This document shows, in pieces, positions 48,362 through 57,360 of a stretch of DNA of 64,000 bases (position 1 is its first letter; each line of letters opens with the position of its first letter). The position numbers and the translations under genes are program-made. The stretch comes from Leifsonia sp. CL147 (GTDB lineage Bacteria; Actinomycetota; Actinomycetes; Actinomycetales; Microbacteriaceae). The notes beneath the pieces were generated by a model. That model was not told the origin of the DNA, searched no databases, and worked only from the letters and a program-made list of their open reading frames with translations. Location of the stretch: NCBI RefSeq assembly GCF_900114565.1, contig NZ_FOTM01000008.1, forward strand, positions 5,860 to 69,859, in the 5' to 3' direction.

Positions 48362-49066
48362 ATGACGCTGGACACGAACTGGATCCGGACGTGGATCGCC
48401 GGGGCCGCCGCATCCATCGGCGAGCACAAGCAGGAGCTGAACACGCTCGACCGGGAGATCGGCGACGGCGATCACGGCGAGAACATGGACCGCGGGCTGC
48501 GCGCGTCCGTCGACGCGCTGGGCAAGCTGGCGGAGGACGCGACGCCGAAGGATGCGCTGCGCTCGGTGGCCATGACCCTGATCTCGACGGTCGGAGGCGC
48601 GTCCGGCCCGCTGTACGGGACGGCGTTCCTGAAGGCGGCGGACCCGGTCGGCGATTCCGGCGCGATCGACGAGAAGGAGCTCGTGGCGGTCCTTGCCGCG
48701 GCGCGTGACGGCATCGTCTCCCGGGGCAAGGCGGAGCCCGGCGACAAGACCATGATCGACGCCTGGACGCCCGCGGTCGACGCCGCCTCCGCCGCGCAGG
48801 AGTCCGGGGCGCCGGCCTCGGGCATCCTGGCGGCGGCAGCGGAGGCGGCGGAGAAGGGTGCGGAGGCGACCGAGCCGCTCGTGGCCCGGAAGGGCCGCGC
48901 GAGCTACCTCGGCGAGCGGTCGGCCGGGCACCGCGACCCGGGAGCGCAGTCCACAGCGTTGCTGCTGCGCGCGGCGGCGGAAGCGGTTGGAGCATCCGGG
49001 CCGTCCGGAGCGTCCGGGGCGTCCGGGGCGTCCGGAGCGTCCGGTTCGGCTGGAGCGGCCGGATGA
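48362..49066 (+). CDS. dhaL: Dihydroxyacetone kinase, ADP-binding subunit DhaL
   Basis: 234 aa. Asp residues that hold Mg-ADP are in LDREIGDGDHGENMDRG; SYLGERSAGHRDPGAQST is the C-terminal signature. About 25 extra C-terminal residues are ASG repeats from a 9-bp unit GCGTCCGGG repeated about four times, unlike family members. Its tightly bound ADP is rephosphorylated by DhaM. Confidence 0.94.
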   Translation: MTLDTNWIRTWIAGAAASIGEHKQELNTLDREIGDGDHGENMDRGLRASVDALGKLAEDATPKDALRSVAMTLISTVGGASGPLYGTAFLKAADPVGDSGAIDEKELVAVLAAARDGIVSRGKAEPGDKTMIDAWTPAVDAASAAQESGAPASGILAAAAEAAEKGAEATEPLVARKGRASYLGERSAGHRDPGAQSTALLLRAAAEAVGASGPSGASGASGASGASGSAGAAG

Positions 49067-49758
49067 CCGCCACGGTCGGAATCGTCTTCGTCTCGCACAG
49101 CTCGCAGATCGCGGCCGGGATGGTGGAGCTCGCGCGCCAGATGGCGGGATCCGTCCGGCTGGTGGCCGCGGGCGGCACGGACGACGACGGGATCGGGACC
49201 AGCTTCGCGAAGGTGATGTCCGGCGTGTCCGAGGCGGACGGCGGCGAGGGGGTCGTGGTCGTCAGCGACCTCGGCTCCGCGCTGCTGACCGCCGAGACAG
49301 TGCTCGACATGCTCGACGAGGGGCAGCGTTCTCGCGTCCGCGTCGTCGATGTGCCGTTCGTCGAGGGCGGGGTCGCCGCCGCCGTCGCTGCGGAGTCGGG
49401 TGGGACTCTGGATGCGGTCGTCGCGGCCGCCGAGGGAGCGGTGGATGCGTGGGCCGCGAAGCCTGCGGCAGAGGCCGCCGAGTCTCCCGCCGACGCCGGC
49501 GGTCCCTACGAGCGCGAGGTCCTGGTCCGCAATCCGGAGGGCCTGCACGCCCGCCCCGCGGCCGAGTTCGTCAAGCTGGCCAACACGTTCCCGTCGAAGG
49601 TGACCGTCAACGGCAAGGATGCGAAGAGCCTCCTGGGCATCATGTCCCTGGGGCTGACCGCTGGTTCGACCGCACGGATCGCGTCAGCCGACCCGGGCGG
49701 CCGCCCCGCCGTCGATGCGCTGGCCGACCTCGTGGACACCGGCTTCGGCGAGGTCTGA
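49063..49758 (+). CDS. dhaM: PTS-dependent dihydroxyacetone kinase phosphotransferase DhaM (EIIA-HPr)
   Basis: 231 aa, ATGA overlap with dhaL. Residues 1-125: EIIA-Man-like domain with phospho-His in VFVSHSSQIA. Residues about 150-231: HPr domain with GLHARPAAEF (phospho-His) and KSLLGIMSLGL. The enzyme-I-like third domain of E. coli DhaM is absent; general PTS enzyme I elsewhere must supply the phosphate. Confidence 0.93.
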   Translation: MTATVGIVFVSHSSQIAAGMVELARQMAGSVRLVAAGGTDDDGIGTSFAKVMSGVSEADGGEGVVVVSDLGSALLTAETVLDMLDEGQRSRVRVVDVPFVEGGVAAAVAAESGGTLDAVVAAAEGAVDAWAAKPAAEAAESPADAGGPYEREVLVRNPEGLHARPAAEFVKLANTFPSKVTVNGKDAKSLLGIMSLGLTAGSTARIASADPGGRPAVDALADLVDTGFGEV

Positions 49759-49773
49759 CCCGTCCGCCCGGAC

Positions 49774-50307
49774 TCAGGAGCTCGCGGACCCGGACGCGGG
49801 GATCGGGGGCAGCGGGAGGAACATCTCGCGCTCGAGGGCGGTCCGGTCCAGCGGATAGGGCTGGGTGCGGCCCGTGAAGGCGAACCCGCGCCGCAGGTAG
49901 GCGCGGATCGCCGGCGCGTTGTCCTCGTGGACGTCGAGCAGCAGGCGCTCGCCGCGTCCCTGCGCCCACGCGATCACGGCGTCGAGGAGCGCGTCCGTCA
50001 TCCCGTGCTCGCGGCCCCGCCACGCAGGCGTCACGTAGACGCCGACGAGGTAGGGGTCGTGGGCGTTCGCGGACTGGTATCCGCCCATGCTGCCGAGCCA
50101 CCGCCCGTCCTCGGCCACCGCGGCGAACAGACGGTTCGTCGGCACCGCGTTGGAGGCGCGCCTGCGCCAGTGCTCGTCGGGATGCGCGCGGGCCTGCTCG
50201 ATCGTCTCCAGGAACGCGATGGGCGCGTCCTGGAGCATCTCGAAGCGCAGGGCCTGGTACGCCGGCCAGTCCTCCTCGACACTGGCGCGGACGACCCACC
50301 GCGTCAT
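49774..50307 (-). CDS. GNAT family N-acetyltransferase
   Basis: 177 aa. Acetyl-CoA site: VGVYVTPAWRGREHGMTDAL; C-terminal DNAPAIRAYLRRGFAFTG. Substrate unknown. ATG 4 nt after the aminotransferase stop, so the two form an operon. Confidence 0.87.
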   Translation of the reverse strand: MTRWVVRASVEEDWPAYQALRFEMLQDAPIAFLETIEQARAHPDEHWRRRASNAVPTNRLFAAVAEDGRWLGSMGGYQSANAHDPYLVGVYVTPAWRGREHGMTDALLDAVIAWAQGRGERLLLDVHEDNAPAIRAYLRRGFAFTGRTQPYPLDRTALEREMFLPLPPIPASGSASS

Positions 50308-50311
50308 CCGG

Positions 50312-51610
50312 TCAGTCCCGATCGGCGAGCAGGGTCTCGGCCTCGGCCAGCAGGATCGCCGTGCAGAGGCCGTCGAGCGCGGTCGTCAGCTCGCTGAGCG
50401 GCGGGAACGTCGGCGCGATGCGGATGTTCGCGTCGCGCGGGTCGTCGCCGTACGGGAACGTCGCCCCGGCCGGAGTGACCGCGATCCCGGCCTCTTTCGC
50501 CAGCTGGACCGCACGATTCGCCGCGCCGTCGACGATGTCGAGGCTGACGAAGTAGCCGCCCCGCGGAGCCGTCCACGACCCGCCGCCCCACGGCGCCAGG
50601 CGCTCGCGGAACGCCGCATCCACCGCCGCGAACTTCGGAGCCAGGATGGCGCGGTGCTTGTCCATGTGGGCGGCGAGGCCCTCCGCATCCTTCAGCAGCT
50701 CGACGTGGCGGAGCTGGTTGAGCTTGTCCGGGCCGATGCTCTGAGCGGAGAGGTTGTGCAGCATCCACTGGATGTTCGTGGCGGAGGCGCCGAAGAACGC
50801 CACGCCCGCGCCCGGGTAGGTCACCTTGGAGGTGGAGGCGAAGACCAGCGGGCGGTCCGGGTTGCCGGCCTCGGCGGCCAGCGCGAGGACGTCGATCGGC
50901 TCCGGGCGCTCGTCGGTGAGGTGATGGACGGCGTACGCGTTGTCCCAGATGAGGCGGAAATCCGGTGCAGCGGGCAGCGAGACGAGCGCCCGGACGACCT
51001 CCTCGGTGTACACGGCTCCGGTCGGGTTGGAGTAGACGGGGACGCAGAACATCCCGCGGATGCTGTCGTCGGCGGCCAGCAGCGAGGCGACGGCCTCGAC
51101 GTCGGGTCCGTTGTCGTCGCTGGGCACCGGGATCAGCCGGATGCCGAGGCGTTCGGCGATCGTGAAGTGCCGGTCGTACCCCGGAACCGGCGCGAGGAAG
51201 CTGATCGGCCGGCCCGCCCAGGGAAGATCGGCGCCGGGGACGCCGTGCAGCAGCGCGAACGCGATCGTGTCGTGCATCAGCGTGAGGCTCGAGTTGCCGA
51301 GCGCGAGCAACTGCTCCACCGGGATGCGCAGTGCGTCCGAGAAGATCGCTCGCAGCTCCGGAAGCCCGCTCGCTCCGCCGTAGTTGCGCAGGTCTGTGCC
51401 CGCGGCATCCCGGAAGCGGCCGTCGGGCAGGTGCAGCAGATCGTCCGACAGGTCCAGCTGCTCGGCCGACGGCTTGCCACGCGTCAGGTCGAGCTTCAGG
51501 CCGGCGGCCTTCAGCTCGTCGTAGGCGCGGGCGAAGGCGGCGTGCGCCTCACGCAAGGAGTCGGTGTCGAGGTCGGCCAGCGGAGAGGGCGAGAGCGTTG
51601 CTGAGGTCAC
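50312..51610 (-). CDS. PLP-dependent aminotransferase (class I, PF12897 aspartate-aminotransferase type)
   Basis: 432 aa from GTG 51610. PLP lysine in FASTSKVTYPGAG, LDLTRGKPSAEQLDLS near the N-terminus and YNPTGAVYTEEVVRAL in the middle. Resembles the actinobacterial aspartate aminotransferase group; the amino donor is not proven. A -10 (TACGAT, 51623-51618) precedes the GTG by 7 nt. Confidence 0.85.
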   Translation of the reverse strand: MTSATLSPSPLADLDTDSLREAHAAFARAYDELKAAGLKLDLTRGKPSAEQLDLSDDLLHLPDGRFRDAAGTDLRNYGGASGLPELRAIFSDALRIPVEQLLALGNSSLTLMHDTIAFALLHGVPGADLPWAGRPISFLAPVPGYDRHFTIAERLGIRLIPVPSDDNGPDVEAVASLLAADDSIRGMFCVPVYSNPTGAVYTEEVVRALVSLPAAPDFRLIWDNAYAVHHLTDERPEPIDVLALAAEAGNPDRPLVFASTSKVTYPGAGVAFFGASATNIQWMLHNLSAQSIGPDKLNQLRHVELLKDAEGLAAHMDKHRAILAPKFAAVDAAFRERLAPWGGGSWTAPRGGYFVSLDIVDGAANRAVQLAKEAGIAVTPAGATFPYGDDPRDANIRIAPTFPPLSELTTALDGLCTAILLAEAETLLADRD

Positions 51611-51617
51611 GTGAACG

Positions 51618-51623
51618 ATCGTA
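51618..51623 (-). promoter_or_regulatory. -10 box of the aminotransferase gene, leaderless layout
   Basis: TACGAT on the minus strand, 7 nt before GTG 51610. Confidence 0.55.
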
Positions 51624-51672
51624 CCGGCGCGCTGGAGCCTGCGCCCAGGGGACATGTGCGAACATCCCGAGT

Positions 51673-52320
51673 GTGACCGAAGAACTGCAGAAGGGACGCG
51701 GACGTTCCCGCGTCAGGATGGGCGTCGCGTTGGGGGCGGGCGTGGCCGTCACCGTGGTGGACGGCCTCGTGGACGACTGGCACTATTCGGTCATCGCCGG
51801 CTGGGCTGCGGCGTGCCTGGTCTACGTCGTCTGGGCGTGGGTGTCGGTGTGGCGGATGGATGCGGCAGGGACCGAGAGCCATGCGACCCTCGAGGACCCG
51901 GGCCGCCGCGTCTCCGACATCGTGCTGCTGCTGGCGTCGAGCGCGAGCGTCGCGGCGATCGTCTACATCCTGGTGGATGCCCGGCACCTCCACGGCGGCG
52001 CGCAGCTGGGCGTCGCTCTGCTGTCGGTGGTCAGCATCGCGCTCTCCTGGACGCTCGTGCACACCCTCTACGCGCTGCGCTACGCCCGCATGTACTACCG
52101 GAAGGGCGGCGGGATCGACTTCAACCAGAAGGAGCCGCCGCGGTACAGCGATTTCGCCTACCTCTCCTTCACGCTCGGGATGACGTTCCAGGTCTCCGAC
52201 ACGAACATCACGAGCTCGTACATCCGCCGGACGATCCTCCGGCACACGCTGCTGTCGTACCTGTTCGGCACCGTCATCGTCGCGGCCACGGTGAACCTGG
52301 TGGCCGGGCTGACCTCCTAG
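51673..52320 (+). CDS. DUF1345 membrane protein
   Basis: 215 aa, GTG start. About five membrane helices, with HYSVIAGWAAACLVYVVWAW and the DUF1345 signature YSDFAYLSFTLGMTFQVSDT. Function unknown. Confidence 0.87.
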   Translation: MTEELQKGRGRSRVRMGVALGAGVAVTVVDGLVDDWHYSVIAGWAAACLVYVVWAWVSVWRMDAAGTESHATLEDPGRRVSDIVLLLASSASVAAIVYILVDARHLHGGAQLGVALLSVVSIALSWTLVHTLYALRYARMYYRKGGGIDFNQKEPPRYSDFAYLSFTLGMTFQVSDTNITSSYIRRTILRHTLLSYLFGTVIVAATVNLVAGLTS

Positions 52321-52360
52321 GGCTGCGGCGGGCCGATTCGTCGGAGAGCGAGCGGACCGG

Positions 52361-52843
52361 TCAGCGGGTGTAGGTGACGAAGCGGTAGCGCATCCCGTTC
52401 GATCCGGTCAGCCACTCGCCCGCGTCCGCCGTCCACTCGGGCCCCACCTCGGGTGCGCGCGAGTCGCCGGCGACGTCCAGGTCGAGCTCGGTCACTTCGA
52501 GGCGGTCGGCCACGCCCAGGGTCTGGCGGTAGAGCTCCGCGCCGCCCATGACCCACACCGTGGAGGCGTCCCCAGCGGCAGCAAGAGCCGCGTCGATGGA
52601 GTGCGTCACGCGCGCGCCCGGGGAAGCCCATCCCTCCTGGCGGGTGACGACGATGTTGTCGCGGCCGGGGAGCGGCCGGTACCGCTCGGGGAGCGATTCC
52701 CAGGTGCGCCGGCCCATGATCACCGGGTCGGTGCCGGTGAGGGCGCGGAAGTGACGGAGGTCCTCCGTCAGGTGCCACGGCATGACGCCGTCCACGCCGA
52801 TGACGCGGTCGTGGGCCTGCGCCCAGATCAGCGCGACGGTCAT
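52361..52843 (-). CDS. folA: Dihydrofolate reductase
   Basis: 160 aa; ATG overlaps the thyA stop (ATGA). [28 protein letters not shown] with the catalytic Asp region, [12 protein letters not shown] and [10 protein letters not shown]. Regenerates tetrahydrofolate consumed by ThyA. Confidence 0.96.
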   Translation of the reverse strand: MTVALIWAQAHDRVIGVDGVMPWHLTEDLRHFRALTGTDPVIMGRRTWESLPERYRPLPGRDNIVVTRQEGWASPGARVTHSIDAALAAAGDASTVWVMGGAELYRQTLGVADRLEVTELDLDVAGDSRAPEVGPEWTADAGEWLTGSNGMRYRFVTYTR

Positions 52844-53646
52844 ACGGCGACGGCGGCGCGGATGGCGGGATGGTGCCGGTAGTCCTCGACGGCGAAGTCC
52901 TCGAAGCGGTAGTCGAAGATGCTGTCGGGCTTCCGGGTGAAGCGGAGCCGCGGCGCCGGATACGGGTCGCGCGTCAGCTGCTCGTTCACCTGCTCCACGT
53001 GGTTGTCGTAGATGTGCACGTCCCCGCCGGTCCAGACGAACTCGCCCGGCTCCAGCCCCACCTGCTGGGCGACCATCATGGTCAGCAGGGCGTAGCTGGC
53101 GATGTTGAACGGCACGCCGAGGAACATGTCGGCGCTGCGCTGATAGAGCTGGCAGGAGAGCCGTCCGTCGGCGACGTAGAACTGGAAGAAGGCGTGGCAG
53201 GGCGCGAGCGCCATGTCGGGGATCTCGGCGACGTTCCAGGCGGAGACGATGATCCGGCGCGAGTCGGGGTCGCTGCGGAGGGTGTCGACGACCTGCTGGA
53301 TCTGGTCGATGTGCCGGCCGTCGGGTGCCGGCCAGGAGCGCCACTGCACGCCGTAGACCGGGCCGAGCTCGCCATCCTCGTCGGCCCACTCGTCCCAGAT
53401 GGTGACGCCGTTCTCGCGCAGCCAGCCGACGTTGCTCTCGCCGCGCAGGAACCAGAGCAGCTCGTAGGCGATCGACTTGAAATGGACGCGCTTGGTCGTG
53501 ATGAGCGGGAAGCCGTCGGCCAGGTCGAAGCGGAGCTGCCGGCCGAAGACGCTGCGCGTCCCGGTGCCGGTCCGGTCGGATTTGTGGGTGCCGTTCGCGA
53601 GGACGTCGCGCAGGAGGTCCTCGTACGGGGTTGCGATTCCGCTCAC
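52840..53646 (-). CDS. thyA: Thymidylate synthase (ThyA)
   Basis: 268 aa. Active-site cysteine in [11 protein letters not shown]; other signatures [26 protein letters not shown] and [12 protein letters not shown]. Methylates dUMP using methylene-THF. thyA-folA is a classic pair. -10 TAGCAT (53658-53653) is 6 nt before GTG. Confidence 0.97.
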   Translation of the reverse strand: MSGIATPYEDLLRDVLANGTHKSDRTGTGTRSVFGRQLRFDLADGFPLITTKRVHFKSIAYELLWFLRGESNVGWLRENGVTIWDEWADEDGELGPVYGVQWRSWPAPDGRHIDQIQQVVDTLRSDPDSRRIIVSAWNVAEIPDMALAPCHAFFQFYVADGRLSCQLYQRSADMFLGVPFNIASYALLTMMVAQQVGLEPGEFVWTGGDVHIYDNHVEQVNEQLTRDPYPAPRLRFTRKPDSIFDYRFEDFAVEDYRHHPAIRAAVAV

Positions 53647-53652
53647 AGTCCG

Positions 53653-53658
53653 ATGCTA
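53653..53658 (-). promoter_or_regulatory. -10 box of thyA, leaderless layout
   Basis: TAGCAT on the minus strand, 6 nt before GTG 53646. Confidence 0.6.
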
Positions 53659-53713
53659 CTGGGCACTTCGGCTCGCCGGGCGGATCCCTCTGCTGCCGGG
53701 TCACGGCGCGTCG

Positions 53714-53719
53714 TAGTCT
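53714..53719 (+). promoter_or_regulatory. -10 box of the NCS1-like transporter gene, leaderless layout
   Basis: TAGTCT, 6 nt before ATG 53726. Confidence 0.6.
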
Positions 53720-53725
53720 GGCGTC

Positions 53726-55690
53726 ATGGACCCCGGGGCGCGCGGCGAGCGGCACAGCGACGACGAACTGGCGAGTGCGCTCGAGGAGGAGGTGGCGCGG
53801 ATCACGTCGGCCATCCCGATCATCGTGCAGCGGGATGCGGTGGGGCGTCACGCGGCGGGTTCCGCGGGTTCTTCGGGTGCGGCGGGTTCTTCGGGTACGG
53901 CGGGCGACGCCGTCCGGCCGCCGACCTTCCAGCCGGTGAATCGCGCCGAGCCACTGGGGTTCGTCCCGGAGGATGTCGCACCGCGTGATTCGCAGCCGAT
54001 CCCCGTCCTGGCTGTTCCGGGTCCCCAGACGCAGCCGGAGACGCAGCCGCAGCCGCAGCCGGAGCCGCAGCCGGAGACGCAGCCGCAGCCGCAGCCGCAG
54101 CCGGAGCCGGAGACGGGGACGAACCCGGATCGGGATCCGAACCCGCCGGCGCCGGCACTCGGCACAGCATCCAGCAACTCCGGCTCCGCCACGCTCCCGC
54201 CCCAGCCCCCGCGGACCGGTGTCGCCCCGACTCTCCCGGCGGGACACCGCGCCGCCCTGCGCCTGTTCGTCCCCGAGGCGGCCGACCTCGAACCGACTCC
54301 GCTCGAGCAGCGGGTGGGGCGCGCCTCCCGGATGTTCTGGCTCTGGTTCGCCGGAACCTCCTCCCTCATCAGTGTGGGCGTGGGCGCGACGCTGTTCGTC
54401 CTCGGGCTCAGCCTGCGTCAGCTCCTCGTCGCGACGCTCGTGGGCGTGGCGCTGTCGTTCCTTCCCCTCGGGCTGGCGACGCTCGCCGGCAAGTGGAGCG
54501 GGCAGCCCACCCTCGTCGTGTCGCGCGCCACCTTCGGGATGCTGGGCAACCTCCTGCCGACCGTGATCGCCCTCGTCGTCAAGCTGTTCTGGGGTGCTGT
54601 GCTGTTGTGGCTCGCCGGCTCGGCGGCCGGCTCGCTCACGACCGCCGAGAACTGGCCGGGGAGTCCCGTCGCGGCCACCTCGGGGGCGCTCGCCGTCACC
54701 ATCCTGGTCGCCGTCGCGGTCGCCTACTTCGGGTATGCGCTCCTGGCGCGGGTGCAGCTGATCCTGACGATCGCCTCCGCCGTGCTGATCGCGCTGATGG
54801 TCACGGCGACGTGGCGGCTCGTCGATGTGGGTCGGGCGCTGGCCGTTCCGGACGCGCTCTGGACGCACGTGGCCACCGGAGCCGTGCTCGTCTTCAGCTA
54901 TGTCGGGCTGGCCTGGGCGATGAGCAGCGCGGAGGTCGCCCGCTATCAGCGGCCGCGTTCGTCCGGGGCGGCGGCGATGCTGTGGGCGACGTTCGGCGCC
55001 GGCGTCCCGCCGTTCGTGCTCGTCTCCTACGGCGGTCTGCTCGCGGCCTCCCATCCGGAGCTCGCCGGTGAGCTCGCCCGCGATCCGGTGGCGGGCCTGG
55101 TGGGGCTGGGGCTCCCGGCCTGGTACCCGGTTCCGCTGCTGCTGGCCGTCGGGCTGTCCCTGATCTCCGCTCTCGTCCTGACCGTGTACTCGGCCGGCTT
55201 CACGGTGGATGCGCTGGGCGTGCGGCTCGGACGACGCCGGAGCACCCTCCTCGCGGGCGGGGCGATCGCGCTCGCCGGGGGTGTCCTCGCCGCGACCGTG
55301 ACCGACCTGGACTCGGTCATCCGCGGGGTCCCGACGGCGCTCTCGGTGCCCGTGGCCGCGTGGGTCGGGGTGTTCTCGGGGGAAATGATGCTGCGAACCC
55401 GGCGGTTCCACCAGCCGTCGCTCGTGACGCGCGGCGGCATCTACCCGGACTGGCGCTGGACCAACCTCGGCCTGCTGGTCGGCGGAACGGTGATCGGTCT
55501 GGGGACGGTCAGCTCGCCCCTGCCCTGGCTGGCGTGGGAGGGCTACCTGTTCCGGCTGGTGGGGATCGACCCGCACGCGGGGATCGGGGCGAGCAACATC
55601 GGCGTGGTGATCGCGCTGCTGATCGGGTTCTTCGGTGTCCTGGTGAGCGCGGTCCCCGCCGTGCGCGATCAGGAGCTCGCGGTCGCCTGA
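53726..55690 (+). CDS. NCS1-family (purine/cytosine permease-like) transporter with a repeat-rich N-terminus
   Basis: 654 aa. Residues about 200-650 form about twelve membrane helices: MFWLWFAGTSSLISVGVGAT, VVSRATFGMLGNLLPTVIAL, and FTVDALGVRLGRRRS, which resemble NCS1 cytosine/purine permeases. Residues 1-200 are cytoplasmic and of low complexity: a GSSGAAGSSGTAG stretch at about 44-60 and PQPQPEPQPET repeats at about 103-133. This region is not part of the family. Substrate unknown. Confidence 0.85.
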   Translation: MDPGARGERHSDDELASALEEEVARITSAIPIIVQRDAVGRHAAGSAGSSGAAGSSGTAGDAVRPPTFQPVNRAEPLGFVPEDVAPRDSQPIPVLAVPGPQTQPETQPQPQPEPQPETQPQPQPQPEPETGTNPDRDPNPPAPALGTASSNSGSATLPPQPPRTGVAPTLPAGHRAALRLFVPEAADLEPTPLEQRVGRASRMFWLWFAGTSSLISVGVGATLFVLGLSLRQLLVATLVGVALSFLPLGLATLAGKWSGQPTLVVSRATFGMLGNLLPTVIALVVKLFWGAVLLWLAGSAAGSLTTAENWPGSPVAATSGALAVTILVAVAVAYFGYALLARVQLILTIASAVLIALMVTATWRLVDVGRALAVPDALWTHVATGAVLVFSYVGLAWAMSSAEVARYQRPRSSGAAAMLWATFGAGVPPFVLVSYGGLLAASHPELAGELARDPVAGLVGLGLPAWYPVPLLLAVGLSLISALVLTVYSAGFTVDALGVRLGRRRSTLLAGGAIALAGGVLAATVTDLDSVIRGVPTALSVPVAAWVGVFSGEMMLRTRRFHQPSLVTRGGIYPDWRWTNLGLLVGGTVIGLGTVSSPLPWLAWEGYLFRLVGIDPHAGIGASNIGVVIALLIGFFGVLVSAVPAVRDQELAVA

Positions 55691-55720
55691 CCCGCAGGGT
55701 CGGGGCGGGAGCGCATCCCG

Positions 55721-55726
55721 TAGGCT
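55721..55726 (+). promoter_or_regulatory. -10 box of the Nif3-like gene, leaderless layout
   Basis: TAGGCT, 7 nt before GTG 55734. Confidence 0.55.
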
Positions 55727-55733
55727 GAACGAC

Positions 55734-56552
55734 GTGCCGAACACCCTCTCCTCCGTCCGCGACACCGTCGAGCAGCTCTGGCCGCTCGCCGGTGCCGAGA
55801 GCTGGGACGCACCCGGTCTCGTCACGGGCGATCCGGGCGCGGCGGTCGAGCGCATCCTGCTCGCCGTCGACGCGGTCGGGGCGACGGTCGACGAGGCGGT
55901 CGAACTGTCCGCCGACCTGCTGATCGCGCACCATCCGCTCCTCCTGCGCGGCGTGACGAGCATCGCGGAGGACCGCTACAAGGGCGCGCTGCTCGCCCGG
56001 CTGATCCGCGGCGGCGTCGCTCTGTACGCCGCGCACACCACGGCCGATGTGGTGACCGAAGGCACGAGCGATGTGCTCGCCGCGCGCCTGGGGCTGCACG
56101 ACACGCGTCCCATCGCACCCTCGCCGGACGGCGTCACGGGGATCGGACGGGTCGGCGACCTGCCCCGGCCCACGACGCTCGGGCAGCTGGCGCGTGCGCT
56201 CGCCGAGATCCTCCCGCCGACCGCCGGCGGGGTCCGCGCGGCCGGCGACTACCAGCAGCCGGTCACTCGCGTCGCCGTGTGCGGAGGGGCGGGGGATTCG
56301 CTGCTCGCCACCGAGGCCGTGCGCGGAGCCGACGTCTACATCACCGCGGACCTCCGCCACCATCCCGCCTCCGAAGCGCGCGAGCAGGCTGCGGTCGGCG
56401 GCGGTCCCGCCCTCCTCGACGTGTCCCATTGGGCGAGTGAGTGGCTCTGGCTCGACACCGCCGCCGTGCAGCTGCGTACGGCCCTGCCCGGCGTGGAGGT
56501 CGTCGTCAGCGAGCTGCGGACGGACCCCTGGGATTTCGCCATCCTGCAATGA
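55734..56552 (+). CDS. Nif3-like dinuclear metal centre hexameric protein
   Basis: 272 aa, GTG start. Metal-ligand histidines in LIAHHPLLLRG and YAAHTTAD, and DVSHWASEW plus ITADLRHH near the C-terminus. Nif3/YbgI/DUF34 family; GTP cyclohydrolase-like hydrolase activity has been proposed for relatives, biological role uncertain. 28 nt upstream of the coiled-coil gene, as in other actinobacteria. Confidence 0.92.
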   Translation: MPNTLSSVRDTVEQLWPLAGAESWDAPGLVTGDPGAAVERILLAVDAVGATVDEAVELSADLLIAHHPLLLRGVTSIAEDRYKGALLARLIRGGVALYAAHTTADVVTEGTSDVLAARLGLHDTRPIAPSPDGVTGIGRVGDLPRPTTLGQLARALAEILPPTAGGVRAAGDYQQPVTRVAVCGGAGDSLLATEAVRGADVYITADLRHHPASEAREQAAVGGGPALLDVSHWASEWLWLDTAAVQLRTALPGVEVVVSELRTDPWDFAILQ

Positions 56553-56580
56553 CCACCATTACGTAAGGAAGCACCGCACT

Positions 56581-57315
56581 GTGAAAGCCAGCCACGCCGA
56601 CCAGACCGAGCTCCTGCGCCTCCAAGCCGCCGACACGCGACTGGCGCAGCTCGCGCACGCCGCGAAGAACCTGCCGCAGGCCGTCGAGCTCGCGAAGCTC
56701 CAGCCCGAGGTGGATGCGCTGCGCGCCCGCTGGATCTCCGCGACCGGTGAGCTGGAGGACGCGCGCGCCGAGCTCGAGCGCATCGAGTCGGACGTCGAGA
56801 TCGTCGAGGCGCGCGCCAAGCGCGACTCCGACCGGGTGCAGCAGAGCGCCTCCATGAAGGACGTGCAGGCGCTCGAGCAGGAGCTGGCTTCGCTGACCAA
56901 GCGCAAGAACGACCTCGAGGAGATCGAGCTCACGGTCATGGAGCGCGTCGAGGGCCTGGAGCAGGCGCTCGCCGCTGTGGAGGCCGAGCGGGCCGAGCTG
57001 AGCGCCCGCGTCGAGGTTCTGGAGGCGCAGCGCGACGAGGAGGCGGCGAAGCTGGAGGCGCAGCGGAAGGCGCTCGTCGCCGACCGCTCCACCATCGCGG
57101 GCGCTCTGCCGGCCGACCTGATCGAGCTGTACGAGCGCCAGCGCGCCCGCTACGGGATCGGTGCGGCCGCCCTCATCCGCGGCGTGTCGATGGGCTCGAA
57201 CGTCTCGCTGACCGAGTCGGATCTCGCGGACATCCGCCGCGCTGCGGCCGACGAGGTCGTACTCTGCCCGGACAGCGGGGCCATCCTGGTCCGCGGAGAA
57301 GACTCCGGTTTCTGA
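56581..57315 (+). CDS. Coiled-coil protein of the C4 zinc-ribbon (CT398-like) family, zinc cysteines lost
   Basis: 244 aa, GTG after AAGGA. Long antiparallel coiled coil at about 5-160, then the C-terminal domain of the family. Relatives usually have two CxxC pairs; here the first site is lost (IRGVSMGSNVSL) and the second reads VVLCPDSGAIL with a single Cys, so zinc cannot be bound in the usual way. Function of the family is unclear; it is a regular neighbour of Nif3-like genes and rnpB. Confidence 0.88.
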   Translation: MKASHADQTELLRLQAADTRLAQLAHAAKNLPQAVELAKLQPEVDALRARWISATGELEDARAELERIESDVEIVEARAKRDSDRVQQSASMKDVQALEQELASLTKRKNDLEEIELTVMERVEGLEQALAAVEAERAELSARVEVLEAQRDEEAAKLEAQRKALVADRSTIAGALPADLIELYERQRARYGIGAAALIRGVSMGSNVSLTESDLADIRRAAADEVVLCPDSGAILVRGEDSGF

Positions 57316-57360
57316 TCCGTGCGCGAGGCCGTCGCAGCCGGCTGCGCTATCGTTGAGGCC

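Noticed and set aside
47303-49758. dhaKLM as a new sugar-kinase system
   Set aside because: All three proteins match known PTS-dependent dihydroxyacetone kinase subunits.
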